NCBI GenBank assembly: GCA_958446835.1
Contig: CAUCXT010000025.1
Coordinates: 1 to 44,673 of the forward strand
Length of the DNA: 44,673 nucleotides
From: an uncultured Eubacterium sp.
GTDB lineage: Bacteria > Bacillota > Clostridia > Lachnospirales > Lachnospiraceae
Reading direction: 5' to 3'
Shown: piece after piece, positions 14,050 to 22,870 of the stretch
How the letters are laid out: every line of letters begins with the position of its first letter
How positions within the stretch are numbered: the first letter of the stretch is position 1
The notes under the pieces: model-generated
The model's input: only the letters and a program-made list of their open reading frames with translations
Databases searched by the model: none
What the model was told of the DNA's origin: nothing
Position numbers and translations under genes: made by a program

Positions 14050-14382
14050 GTGGAATGCCAGGAGTTCAGAAAATCTATACCGGAATTCGTGAATATGAGA
14101 CTTAGATATGACAAGATGGCAGAGTGCCTTTCACATGTTAAGAGTTGTCCGTCATGCCGCGATGAGCTTGAGATATATTTTATAGTAGAGCGCGGAATCA
14201 AGGACAATGAAGCTTTTGACGGGCCTTTTGTACTCAAGGACATTGTCAATGAATGTTTTGCGAAGGCACAGCACAGAATAATCAGAGGAAGAAGATATAA
14301 AAGAATAATAGAAGCGTTTAAGTTTTTTATATATCTGGTTTTATTTATAGGTGTGGTTATACTTGTAACGTATCTTTTGTAG
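14050..14382 (+). CDS. Zinc-finger membrane protein, anti-sigma factor type
   Basis: A 110-residue protein with a zinc-binding anti-sigma (zf-HC2-like) N-terminus: C3-x25-H29-x3-C33-x2-C36 is exactly the spacing of that family. One C-terminal membrane helix (about residues 89-108) ends the protein with almost nothing outside, so it lacks a sensor domain. GTG start with GGGGAGG upstream. No ECF sigma factor gene is adjacent, so a partner would be encoded elsewhere, or the domain has another use. It is 12 nt upstream of polA and may be co-transcribed with it. Confidence 0.75.
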   Translation: MECQEFRKSIPEFVNMRLRYDKMAECLSHVKSCPSCRDELEIYFIVERGIKDNEAFDGPFVLKDIVNECFAKAQHRIIRGRRYKRIIEAFKFFIYLVLFIGVVILVTYLL

Positions 14383-14394
14383 GAGGAGTTTTGA

Positions 14395-17148
14395 ATGAAA
14401 AAATTAGTTTTGATAGATGGGCACAGTATTCTGAACCGTGCATTTTATGGGGTTCCCGAGCTTACCAATTCAGAGGGACTTCATACCAATGCGGTATATG
14501 GGTTCCTTAATATTATGTTCAAGATACTTGACGAGGAGAAGCCGGATTATCTTACAGTGGCATTCGATCTTAGTGCTCCTACATTCAGACATAAGATGTA
14601 TGGTGAGTACAAGGGAACACGTAAGCCTATGCCGCATGAGCTTGTTGAACAGGTCCCTCTTATCAAGGAGGCGCTCACGGACATGAATGTATGTGTTGTC
14701 ACAAAGGAAGGCTATGAGGCGGACGATATACTTGGAACACTTGCCAAACGTGCTGAGGCGGAGGGGATGATTGTTTCGGTGGTTTCGGGTGACAGGGATC
14801 TGTTACAGCTTGCCACGGACAATATAAAGATTCGTATTCCTAAGACTAAGAAGGGGACAACGGAGATTGAGGACTACAATACGGCGCAGGTTGTTGAGAC
14901 TTACGGAGTTACGCCGGTAGAATTTATAGACATGAAGGCGCTTATGGGCGACGCCTCCGACAATATTCCGGGAGTTCCGGGAATCGGAGAGAAGACGGCG
15001 GGAGCGATTATATCGAAGTATCACAGCATTGAGAATGCCTATGAACATGTGGAGGAGCTTACACCGAACAAGGCTAAGAATAATCTCAAGGAATACTATG
15101 AGCAGGCGCAGCTCAGCAAGACACTTGCCACTATCAATATCAACACACCGCTTGACTATTCCTTTGAGAATGCAGGACTTTCGGATATGTTTACCAAGGA
15201 CGCATACCAGCTGTTTAAGAGACTTGAGTTCAAGTCGATACTGTCGCGCTTTGAGAAGAATGTCGAGAGCTATAATGATGATGAGTTGGAAAAGAGCTTT
15301 AAGATTATAGAAGATTTGAGTGACGCGGAGAAGGTATTCGAGGATTTTGTGAAGGCGGACAGCGTCGGAATATTTATGGTGCCGGATAAGAGTAATGGGC
15401 TTTTTGCGGTTGCGCTTAGCAGAACCGGAGACAGCGGTGATGGCAGAACAGGCAGTGCAAAAGGCACAGGAAAGTCGGAAAGCAGCCCGGACAAGACAGC
15501 ACAGGCTATGGAAACAGATAGCCCGGACAAAGCTGTACGGGATATAACAGTATACATCCCGGTCGGCGGCTTTATGACAGCGGAATACCTTTCGGACAGG
15601 ACGGCAGCGCTGGCTCATGGCTTGAAGGAGAACGGAGGAAGGGCTTGCTTTATAAACCTTAAGGAGCAGCTTGATTTCCTTCCGATAGCCGAGAGCGATG
15701 GTGCGGAGGATACAGCGCTTATGGCTTATCTTTTAAATCCGCTCAAGGATACCTACCAGTATGATGATATTGCAAGGGATTTCCTTGGAGTGCTGGTAAA
15801 ATCAAGAGCCGATATAATGGGTAAGGCATTGTATGAGGACTCGGACAAGACATATATATGTGCCTGCTATAATGCGTATACTGCTGCAAGGGCTTATAGC
15901 ATATTGGAGCAGAAGCTTGAGGATGAGGATATGGCAGGGCTGTATGAGAATATAGAGAAGCCTCTTGTATATGCCCTTAAAGAGATGGAAAACAATGGCA
16001 TACTTGTTGACAAGGAAGGTCTTATCGCGTATGGAGACATGCTCAAAGAGAAGATAGCTGTTGTCGAGAAGGAGGTCTATGAGCTTGCCGGGACTCAGTT
16101 TAATATCAACTCACCTAAGCAGCTTGGAGAGGTTCTGTTCGGGCAGATGGGACTTCCGGGCGGCAAGAAGACCAAGACAGGCTATTCCACTTCGGCGGAT
16201 GTCCTTGAAAAGCTTGCACCTGAACATCCTGTAGTCGGAAAGGTGCTTGAGTACAGACAGCTGACGAAACTCAACTCAACGTATGCGGATGGTCTTTTGC
16301 AGTATATAGGTGAGGATGGAAGAATACACGGAAAATTCAACCAGACTATAACTGCAACAGGAAGGATAAGCAGCACAGAGCCGAATCTTCAGAATATTCC
16401 TATAAGAATGGAGCTTGGAAGCAGAATAAGACAGGTATTTATTCCTAAGCCGGGATTCGTGTTCTTAGATTCGGATTATTCACAGATTGAGCTTAGAATA
16501 CTTGCACACATGTCTGATGACGAGAATCTGATAGCCGCTTACAACAGTGATGAGGATATCCACAGAATCACGGCTTCGCAGGTGTTCAATACACCTTTAA
16601 ATGAGGTGACCAAGGCACAGAGAAGCAATGCGAAGGCGGTTAATTTCGGAATTGTGTACGGAATAAGCTCTTTTGGTTTGAGTCAGGATTTAAGTATTTC
16701 CAAGAAGGAAGCTGCGAAGTACATTGAGAAATATTTTGAGACATATCCTAAGGTTCATGAATTTCTTGATGGGCTGGTAAGCAGCGCGAAGGAAAAAGGA
16801 TATTCTGTTACGATGTTTAAGAGAAGAAGACCTATACCTGAGCTTTCAAGCAGCAATTTCATGCAGAGAAGCTTCGGGGAGAGAGTTGCCATGAATGCGC
16901 CTATTCAGGGAACGGCTGCGGATATTATAAAGCTGGCGATGATAGGAGTGTACCATAAGCTTAAGGAACTTGGACTCAAGTCTAAGCTCATATTGCAGGT
17001 TCACGATGAGCTTCTGATTGAGACTGCTAAGGATGAGGTCGATATTGTGAAGAATATTCTTGATGAGCAGATGAAGAATGCAGCAAGACTTTCTGTTGCG
17101 CTTGTTGTGGATACGAATGAGGGAAGCAACTGGTTAGAGGCTCATTAA
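14395..17148 (+). CDS. polA: DNA polymerase I
   Basis: PolA (917 aa) fills gaps and removes RNA primers. Residues 1-290 are the 5'-3' exonuclease (VLIDGHSILNRAFYG, EGYEADDILGT, VSGDRDLLQL, GVPGIGEKTA). The middle section (about 310-500) is the proofreading-type fold but lacks recognisable catalytic acidic motifs, so 3'-5' exonuclease activity is probably absent, as in Bacillus. It also carries a low-complexity G/S/D-rich insert at about residues 343-382. The polymerase domain has motif A DSDYSQIELR (about 690), motif B RSNAKAVNFGIVYG (about 742) and motif C QVHDELLIE (about 865). AGGAGGAG precedes the ATG. It heads a run with coaE, as in many clostridia. Confidence 0.97.
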   Translation: MKKLVLIDGHSILNRAFYGVPELTNSEGLHTNAVYGFLNIMFKILDEEKPDYLTVAFDLSAPTFRHKMYGEYKGTRKPMPHELVEQVPLIKEALTDMNVCVVTKEGYEADDILGTLAKRAEAEGMIVSVVSGDRDLLQLATDNIKIRIPKTKKGTTEIEDYNTAQVVETYGVTPVEFIDMKALMGDASDNIPGVPGIGEKTAGAIISKYHSIENAYEHVEELTPNKAKNNLKEYYEQAQLSKTLATININTPLDYSFENAGLSDMFTKDAYQLFKRLEFKSILSRFEKNVESYNDDELEKSFKIIEDLSDAEKVFEDFVKADSVGIFMVPDKSNGLFAVALSRTGDSGDGRTGSAKGTGKSESSPDKTAQAMETDSPDKAVRDITVYIPVGGFMTAEYLSDRTAALAHGLKENGGRACFINLKEQLDFLPIAESDGAEDTALMAYLLNPLKDTYQYDDIARDFLGVLVKSRADIMGKALYEDSDKTYICACYNAYTAARAYSILEQKLEDEDMAGLYENIEKPLVYALKEMENNGILVDKEGLIAYGDMLKEKIAVVEKEVYELAGTQFNINSPKQLGEVLFGQMGLPGGKKTKTGYSTSADVLEKLAPEHPVVGKVLEYRQLTKLNSTYADGLLQYIGEDGRIHGKFNQTITATGRISSTEPNLQNIPIRMELGSRIRQVFIPKPGFVFLDSDYSQIELRILAHMSDDENLIAAYNSDEDIHRITASQVFNTPLNEVTKAQRSNAKAVNFGIVYGISSFGLSQDLSISKKEAAKYIEKYFETYPKVHEFLDGLVSSAKEKGYSVTMFKRRRPIPELSSSNFMQRSFGERVAMNAPIQGTAADIIKLAMIGVYHKLKELGLKSKLILQVHDELLIETAKDEVDIVKNILDEQMKNAARLSVALVVDTNEGSNWLEAH

Positions 17149-17169
17149 TTGCGAAACGGAGAAAAGGTA

Positions 17170-17793
17170 ATGAGAATTATCGGAGTTACGGGTGGAGTAG
17201 GTGCAGGTAAGTCAACTGTACTAAAAATGCTTGAAGAGATGGTAAGCTGTATTGTGATAAGAACAGATGAGGTGGCTAAAGATACCACACTGCCGGACGG
17301 TGAAGCCTACAAGGATATTGTGAAGCTTTTGGGAACAGATATTTTGCAGGCAGATGGATGTATAGACAGGAAGAAGATGGCGGCAAGGATTTTTTCGGAT
17401 GACGTGTTGTGTGCCAAAGTGGATGAGATTATTCATCCGCTCACTAAAAAGGAAGTTATAAGAAGGTTAAATGCAGCGTCCGGTGAAGGAAAATATGACT
17501 ACGCATTTGTAGAGGCGGCACTGCTTATAGAGGCAGGATATGATGATATATGCGAGGAATTCTGGTATATATATGTGCCGGATGTGATTAGGATAGACAG
17601 ACTTATGTCTGATAGAGGATATTCAAGGGAAAAGTGTATTTCTATAATGAATAACCAATTATCTGATGAAGAATTCAGAAAACATTGCAGATATGTGATT
17701 GACAATTCGGAAGATAGTGACAAGACTAGAAAACAGTTGAAAGAGATTCTTTTTGCAACTGAAAACAGGACAGGTGGGGAAAATAATGAGTGA
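17170..17793 (+). CDS. coaE: Dephospho-CoA kinase
   Basis: CoaE (207 aa) phosphorylates the 3' hydroxyl of dephospho-CoA, the last step of coenzyme A synthesis. The P-loop GGVGAGKST is at residues 8-16, with the RTDEVAK and IIHPL motifs typical of the family, then VEAALLIEAGYDD and the lid region RGYSREKC. The ATG at 17170 follows GGAGAAAAGG; a TTG directly after the polA stop would add seven residues but lacks its own site. It overlaps the next gene by 8 nt. Adjacency to polA is a conserved Firmicute arrangement. Confidence 0.95.
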   Translation: MRIIGVTGGVGAGKSTVLKMLEEMVSCIVIRTDEVAKDTTLPDGEAYKDIVKLLGTDILQADGCIDRKKMAARIFSDDVLCAKVDEIIHPLTKKEVIRRLNAASGEGKYDYAFVEAALLIEAGYDDICEEFWYIYVPDVIRIDRLMSDRGYSREKCISIMNNQLSDEEFRKHCRYVIDNSEDSDKTRKQLKEILFATENRTGGENNE

Positions 17794-19894
17794 TACAATC
17801 TTTTGTCCGGATGATTTTGTGTTCGGACTGGATATCGGAACCAGAAATGTAGTTGGTACAGTCGGATATATGAAGAATGGACGCTTTCAAGCTGCTGCGA
17901 TAGTTTCTAAGGAGCATGAAACAAGAGCGATGCTCGACGGACAGATTCATGATATCGGTAAGGTTGGAGATACTATAAGGACGGTAAAGCATGAGCTTGA
18001 GACAATGACAGGCAAAAAGCTAAAGGAAGTCTGCATTGCAGCCGCCGGACGAGTACTCAGGACAGTTATGGTTCATGAGGATGTGGAATTTGAGGGAGAG
18101 GTTCGCGTAAATGCTGAGAATATCTATTCCCTAGAGTTGATTTCCGTTGAGAAGGCGCATAAGGAATTAAAAATCAAAGATGACAAATATAAGTTCTATT
18201 GTGTAGGCTATACTCCTGTGAGATATTATCTCAATGACTATGCGATAAACAACCTTGAAGGACATAAGGCAGAGAAGATAGGAATAGATCTTCTTGCTAC
18301 CTTCCTTCCTGAGGAGGTCGTTGACGGACTGTATGCTGCGGTGGATTATGCCGGACTTACTGTTGCTAATCTCACACTTGAGCCTATTGCTGCGATGAAT
18401 GTCGCGATACCGGAACAGTACAGACTGCTCAATATCGCACTTGTGGATGTCGGCGCCGGTACATCGGATATATGTCTTACCAAGGATGGAAGCATTGTGG
18501 CGTATGGCATGATTCCATCTGCCGGAGATGAGCTGACAGAGATAATCGCAAAGGAATATCTGGTCGATTTTGCGTCTGCTGAGAAGATTAAGCTGGCAGC
18601 AGGAAAAAAGAAGCCGATTACATATAAGGATATCATGGGAATATCCCATAAGCTTGCACCGACAGATGTTCAGAAGCTTATAGATGAACAGCTGACAAAG
18701 CTTGCCGATGATGTTGCTGATAAGATATGCGAACTCAATGGCGACAAAGCGGTAAGTGCTGTATTTGTAGTCGGCGGTGGAGGTAAGTTTCCGGGATTTA
18801 CAGATAAGATAGCGGACAGACTGCAAATAGCAAGAGAACGAGTTGCAGTCCGTGGCGAGGAGGTTCTTACAAGCATTGATTTTGTAACTACTGAGGTTAA
18901 GAAAGACGCGCTGTTGGTTACGCCTATAGGAATTTGTATCAATTATTATAATCAAAAGAATAACTTTATTTTTGCGACAGTCAATGGAGAGAGAGTGAAG
19001 CTCTATGACAACAACCATCTTTCGATAGTGGATGCAGTTATGCAGTCGGGTATGCCTAACGAGAGTATCTTCCCGAAGAGGGGAAATGAGCTGGTGTTCA
19101 ATGTGAACGGTAAATCAAGAATTGTGAGAGGCTCAACGGGCGAAGCGGCGGTTATTCTGCTGAACGGACGTGAGAGCAGCATGAATACCAGAATAGCACA
19201 TAATGACCAGATAGAGATACGCGAATCTACAGCGGGAGAATCCGGACACATAACCATAGGAGAACTTGACGAGTTTAAGAGTACGGTTAATTTTATTGTC
19301 AATGACAAGCTTATAGTATGTCCTAAATTTGCGTATGTAGACAATGAGCTTAAGGGACCGGATTACAGTATCAATCAGGGTGACAACGTTGTCATGGAAA
19401 ACTATTATACGGTTAAACAGCTGTTTGATTTTATGGATATAGCTACCGATGATAAGAAAATAATGGTTAACAATGAGCCGGCAACGGATGATACCATTGT
19501 GTATGAGAACTTTAATGTTAAATATACAGAACTTGGGGATGAACAGTACTTACCGGATTCGGAAGATATAGACAATTCTCTTAATTTTTTGCAGGATAAG
19601 ACAAAATTACCGGGAGAGAATGATACTTCCGGTGAAACAACGCAGGAGAAATTACAGGAGAAGGGTGAAGCTGTTATTTCTGATGAACCGAAAACGATAG
19701 TTGTGACGGTGAATGATTCCTCTGTTGAGATGACGGGAAAGAGCAGATATACGTTTGTTGATATTTTTGATTTTTATCCATTTGATCTTAAGACAGCCGG
19801 AGGTACGGAGCTTGTTACAAGGGTAAATGGTGAAAAGGTGGCATTTAGTGCACCGTTAGCAGCAGGAGATAAAATAGAATTGTATTGGAGATAA
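17786..19894 (+). CDS. FtsA/PilM-like actin-fold protein with long C-terminal extension
   Basis: A 702-residue protein of the FtsA/PilM actin-like ATPase family, which link the cytoskeleton to the membrane in division or pilus assembly. Phosphate-1 motif GLDIGTRNVVG is near residues 14-24, phosphate-2 DVGAGTSDICL near 225, and the adenosine motif VVGGGGKFPGFTD near 330; an SHS2-like segment lies between. Family members are usually about 350-450 residues. Here about 320 extra residues follow, containing at least three related modules beginning with VNG or VND (about 395, 510 and 639) and ending with L..GDKIEL-type strands, like beta-grasp folds. No membrane-targeting amphipathic helix is obvious at the C-terminus. 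The start at 17786 has AGGTGGGGA upstream and overlaps coaE. Not the canonical ftsA, since ftsZ is not adjacent. Confidence 0.8.
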   Translation: MSDTIFCPDDFVFGLDIGTRNVVGTVGYMKNGRFQAAAIVSKEHETRAMLDGQIHDIGKVGDTIRTVKHELETMTGKKLKEVCIAAAGRVLRTVMVHEDVEFEGEVRVNAENIYSLELISVEKAHKELKIKDDKYKFYCVGYTPVRYYLNDYAINNLEGHKAEKIGIDLLATFLPEEVVDGLYAAVDYAGLTVANLTLEPIAAMNVAIPEQYRLLNIALVDVGAGTSDICLTKDGSIVAYGMIPSAGDELTEIIAKEYLVDFASAEKIKLAAGKKKPITYKDIMGISHKLAPTDVQKLIDEQLTKLADDVADKICELNGDKAVSAVFVVGGGGKFPGFTDKIADRLQIARERVAVRGEEVLTSIDFVTTEVKKDALLVTPIGICINYYNQKNNFIFATVNGERVKLYDNNHLSIVDAVMQSGMPNESIFPKRGNELVFNVNGKSRIVRGSTGEAAVILLNGRESSMNTRIAHNDQIEIRESTAGESGHITIGELDEFKSTVNFIVNDKLIVCPKFAYVDNELKGPDYSINQGDNVVMENYYTVKQLFDFMDIATDDKKIMVNNEPATDDTIVYENFNVKYTELGDEQYLPDSEDIDNSLNFLQDKTKLPGENDTSGETTQEKLQEKGEAVISDEPKTIVVTVNDSSVEMTGKSRYTFVDIFDFYPFDLKTAGGTELVTRVNGEKVAFSAPLAAGDKIELYWR

Positions 19895-19901
19895 TGGACA
19901 A

Positions 19902-21644
19902 ATGTACAAAAAGGAAGAATTGGTTGGACTCGAAAAGAATTTTGCGGCCAGACATTTTCCGGCGGTGGTACTTTTAATTATTTATCTTGTTGTGGAGACC
20001 TTCCAGAGCTTTTCAGTAGGAGCACCGGCATTTATAAGAGCTGCCATCGTATGTATGGTGCTGGCATTGGAGCAGGCATTCAGAACTTCGGATTTTTTTA
20101 ACAGTCCTAGGTTTATTTTTATCATGAAATATATACAGCTCATGATAATGGCTGCTTTTATAATGGATGACGGATACCGGAATTATGAATATATAATATA
20201 TTTTCTCATTTATATGTGTATAGCATTGGAACAGGGGATATTCTTTGATTTATCGGATGGCGGTGTTGTGTTTCTGCATTCCATGCTTATGAATATACCG
20301 GTTCTGATATGGACAATCGTGTATATGATTACGAATCGTTCGCTTACATATGTCATTACATCAGCTGTGATGATTACTTCGTTCATAATTACCATGTATT
20401 CGGTACTTTCATATATCGGTAGCAGATATGAGCATTTTGAAAATGCCGTTCTGGCGAAGGACAGGATGCTTGATAAAGCAATGGATATCAACAGGGAGAT
20501 GCTTGAAAAGCAGGAAAAGCTGTACTATGTAAATGAACAGCTCGCTCTTAAAAGAATTGAGCTTGAGAGTGCGAACAGTAAGATAAATGCCAATATACTT
20601 GAAATGCATTTCCAGAATGAGATGCTTCATTACTTCACAGAGGCATTCGATATAGTTAAGATAAATGATTACTTTGCAGGTAAGCTTATAAGCGATATCG
20701 GAATAAGGACTGCAGGCTTACTAAAGACAGCGGTAAACGGTGAAAGAAGCATATATGAGGATTACAAGAAGAATAATCCCATGTATGATATAAGTGCCAG
20801 ATATAAGCTGTTTGGCGATATAAATGAGGCTGCGGCTGACGTGCTTTATGATATGTTTACCTGTGATGAGTTTATGAAAAGGCTTGAGGATGGGCATATC
20901 TTTATATGCGAAAATGTGAAACACACAGAGTATGAAGGGTTAAAAAGTTATCATATTCTTTCTTTTGCAGCCAAGCTTCTGCTTGTTGATGGAAGGTGTG
21001 CCGGGGTATATATACTGTGTCATAATGAACAGGATTTCTTCATGCACAGGGAAACCTTCTTCGACAATATCTTAGCTGAGCTTCAGGTAGGGCTTAACAA
21101 TGCGTTCCTCTATTCACAGTTCGAGAATTTCGCAAAGAGGGATGGCTTGACAGGTTTATATAACAGACGTGTATTGAACAAGTTCATGGAGAAGTACAGA
21201 CATCCTGATGCGGAGCTTTTAAAACAGACGGTGTATGCTGCGATGTTTGATATAGATAATTTTAAATCAATTAATGATAAGTATGGACACCTTTTTGGCG
21301 ATGCGGCTATCATCGCGGTTGCCCAGACTATACAGAGAATTGCAGACGAGCATGGTGGCTCAAGCTACAGATATGGAGGAGAGGAGTTCGTAGTTCTGTT
21401 TATCGACAAGACGCTTGAAGAGGTTGTGAGCGTTGTTGAGAGTATACATAAGTCGATAAGGGAGAGGGAAATATCCTTTGGCGGGTATTCGATCTATATC
21501 AATACAAGTGCAGGCGTGAGTGCATATCCTGAGCTATGCCATGACCCTGCTTTAGTAATAGATAATGCCGATAAGGCGATGTATATTTCAAAAACAACAG
21601 GAAAGGGCAAAATAACCATTGACGGGACAAGCCCTAACATATAA
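19902..21644 (+). CDS. Membrane-bound GGDEF diguanylate cyclase
   Basis: A 580-residue protein with about six N-terminal membrane helices (roughly residues 18-170), a coiled-coil signalling helix (about 185-235), a GAF-like middle region (about 240-410) and a C-terminal GGDEF domain. The active-site loop is RYGGEEF with GGEEF at 492-496, preceded by FDIDNFKSINDKYGH, so it should make cyclic di-GMP from GTP. The usual RxxD inhibitory site five residues before the loop is missing, which predicts no product feedback there. It starts 7 nt after the FtsA-like gene with GGAG 11 nt before the ATG, so the two are probably co-transcribed. The signal sensed by the membrane part is unknown. Confidence 0.88.
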   Translation: MYKKEELVGLEKNFAARHFPAVVLLIIYLVVETFQSFSVGAPAFIRAAIVCMVLALEQAFRTSDFFNSPRFIFIMKYIQLMIMAAFIMDDGYRNYEYIIYFLIYMCIALEQGIFFDLSDGGVVFLHSMLMNIPVLIWTIVYMITNRSLTYVITSAVMITSFIITMYSVLSYIGSRYEHFENAVLAKDRMLDKAMDINREMLEKQEKLYYVNEQLALKRIELESANSKINANILEMHFQNEMLHYFTEAFDIVKINDYFAGKLISDIGIRTAGLLKTAVNGERSIYEDYKKNNPMYDISARYKLFGDINEAAADVLYDMFTCDEFMKRLEDGHIFICENVKHTEYEGLKSYHILSFAAKLLLVDGRCAGVYILCHNEQDFFMHRETFFDNILAELQVGLNNAFLYSQFENFAKRDGLTGLYNRRVLNKFMEKYRHPDAELLKQTVYAAMFDIDNFKSINDKYGHLFGDAAIIAVAQTIQRIADEHGGSSYRYGGEEFVVLFIDKTLEEVVSVVESIHKSIREREISFGGYSIYINTSAGVSAYPELCHDPALVIDNADKAMYISKTTGKGKITIDGTSPNI

Positions 21645-21683
21645 CATAAGAAGCAAAAAATGATTATGGAAATGGAGACATAG

Positions 21684-22478
21684 ATGAGAGTAATGAGTAT
21701 TGCCAGTGGAAGCAGTGGCAATTGTATATATGTGGGAGATGACAATACACATATTCTTATAGATACAGGAATCAGTAAGAAGAGGGTCGAGGAGGGGCTT
21801 AAGCTGCTTGATTTGTCAATTAAGGATATTGACGGTATTCTGGTAACACATGAGCATTCGGATCATATTTCGGGTCTTGGAGTTGTTGAGAGAGCAGGCG
21901 CAACACCTGTATATGCTACATGGGGAACCTTGCAGGGAATTAAAAACACTAATCTGGGGAAGCTGCCGGAGGGGATTTTTAATACGGTTGAATGTGATAT
22001 TGAGTTCAATATCGGCACACTTAAGGTTAAGCCTGTAGCTACTTCACATGACGCATTGTGTCCATGTGCATTTCGTGTAGAGTCCGATGACAAGGCATTC
22101 GGTCTGGTGACAGACCTTGGAGTGTATGATGATTACATAGTGGACAGCTTTTCAGGTGTCAACTGTATGCTTCTTGAAGCTAATCACGATATAAGAATGC
22201 TTGAAACAGGACCATATCCGTACACTCTGAAAAGAAGAATATTAGGGGAAAAAGGGCACCTGTCGAATGAGGCGGCAGGACAGCTTGTTGACAGGCTGCT
22301 GGGAAACAATGTCCAGGAGATTTTGTTAGGGCACCTCAGCAAAGAAAACAATTATCCGGAACTGGCTTATGAGACAGTCCGTACAGAGATTGATATGAGC
22401 TTTAGTGAGTACCATGCCTCAGACTTCAAGATAGAGGTTGCGGGACGTGACAAGCCGAGCCGTATCATTACACTGTAA
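21684..22478 (+). CDS. YycJ/WalJ-type MBL-fold metallo-hydrolase
   Basis: A 264-residue metallo-beta-lactamase-fold protein. The opening IASGSSGNCIYVG and the metal motif THEHSDHISGL (about residues 55-65) are those of the YycJ/WalJ group, followed by TSHDALCP, DLG and GHLS motifs that complete the metal site. In Bacillus the gene belongs to the walRK operon and its protein affects cell wall and DNA repair; it has nuclease-like relatives. Here no walRK is nearby, and it follows the GGDEF gene by 39 nt with a GGAG site. An in-frame ATG at 21693 is a possible alternative start. Confidence 0.88.
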   Translation: MRVMSIASGSSGNCIYVGDDNTHILIDTGISKKRVEEGLKLLDLSIKDIDGILVTHEHSDHISGLGVVERAGATPVYATWGTLQGIKNTNLGKLPEGIFNTVECDIEFNIGTLKVKPVATSHDALCPCAFRVESDDKAFGLVTDLGVYDDYIVDSFSGVNCMLLEANHDIRMLETGPYPYTLKRRILGEKGHLSNEAAGQLVDRLLGNNVQEILLGHLSKENNYPELAYETVRTEIDMSFSEYHASDFKIEVAGRDKPSRIITL

Positions 22479-22508
22479 TTTATAAGAGAATATTTTCTCA
22501 CGGATTAA

Positions 22509-22538
22509 TTGCATCCGGGGAATGTTCATAAATATAAA
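22509..22538 (+). promoter_or_regulatory. Possible promoter of the UPF0237-UPF0210 operon
   Basis: TTGCAT (22509-22514), 18-bp spacer, TATAAA (22533-22538), 25 nt before the start codon. A small GAGAA/TTCTC hairpin lies just upstream. Confidence 0.45.
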
Positions 22539-22563
22539 ACTTAAAACAGAAAGGGATAACACC

Positions 22564-22836
22564 ATGAACAAGACAATTATTACTGTAGTAGGCAAGGACA
22601 CTGTAGGAATCATCGCTAAGGTATGTACATACCTTGCAGATAATGGAGTAAATATTCTCGATATTTCCCAGACGATTGTTCAGGAATATTTTAACATGAT
22701 GATGATTGTTGATATGCAGAAGGCAGCAAAGCCGTTTGCTGAGATTACAGAGGACCTTGACAAGCTTGGTGAGGAAATAGGTGTTAAGATAAAGTGCCAG
22801 CACGAGGAGATATTTACAAAAATGCACAGAATCTAA
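22564..22836 (+). CDS. UPF0237 family ACT-domain protein
   Basis: A 90-residue single ACT-domain protein of family UPF0237. It starts with the standard ACT strand (TIITVVGKDTVGIIAKVCTYLADNGVNILD), in which the glycine-containing loop forms a small-molecule (often amino acid) binding site. The ATG at 22564 has AAAGGGA 7 nt upstream; an in-frame upstream ATG at 22522 lies within the promoter and is rejected. It precedes the UPF0210 gene by 34 nt. This two-gene order is conserved across many Firmicutes and archaea, yet the ligand and role are unknown. Confidence 0.88.
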   Translation: MNKTIITVVGKDTVGIIAKVCTYLADNGVNILDISQTIVQEYFNMMMIVDMQKAAKPFAEITEDLDKLGEEIGVKIKCQHEEIFTKMHRI

Positions 22837-22870
22837 GGATTCATAATATCAAACTACGAGGAGAAGTTCT

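Noticed and set aside
14803..15618. 271-codon open frame on the minus strand inside polA
   Set aside because: No RBS, no recognisable domain, cysteine/arginine/leucine-rich composition typical of an antisense shadow of a biased gene; polA motifs run through the same bases.
18167..19018. 283-codon minus-strand open frame inside the FtsA-like gene
   Set aside because: Shadow frame: odd composition, no RBS, and the + strand protein has clear actin-fold motifs here.
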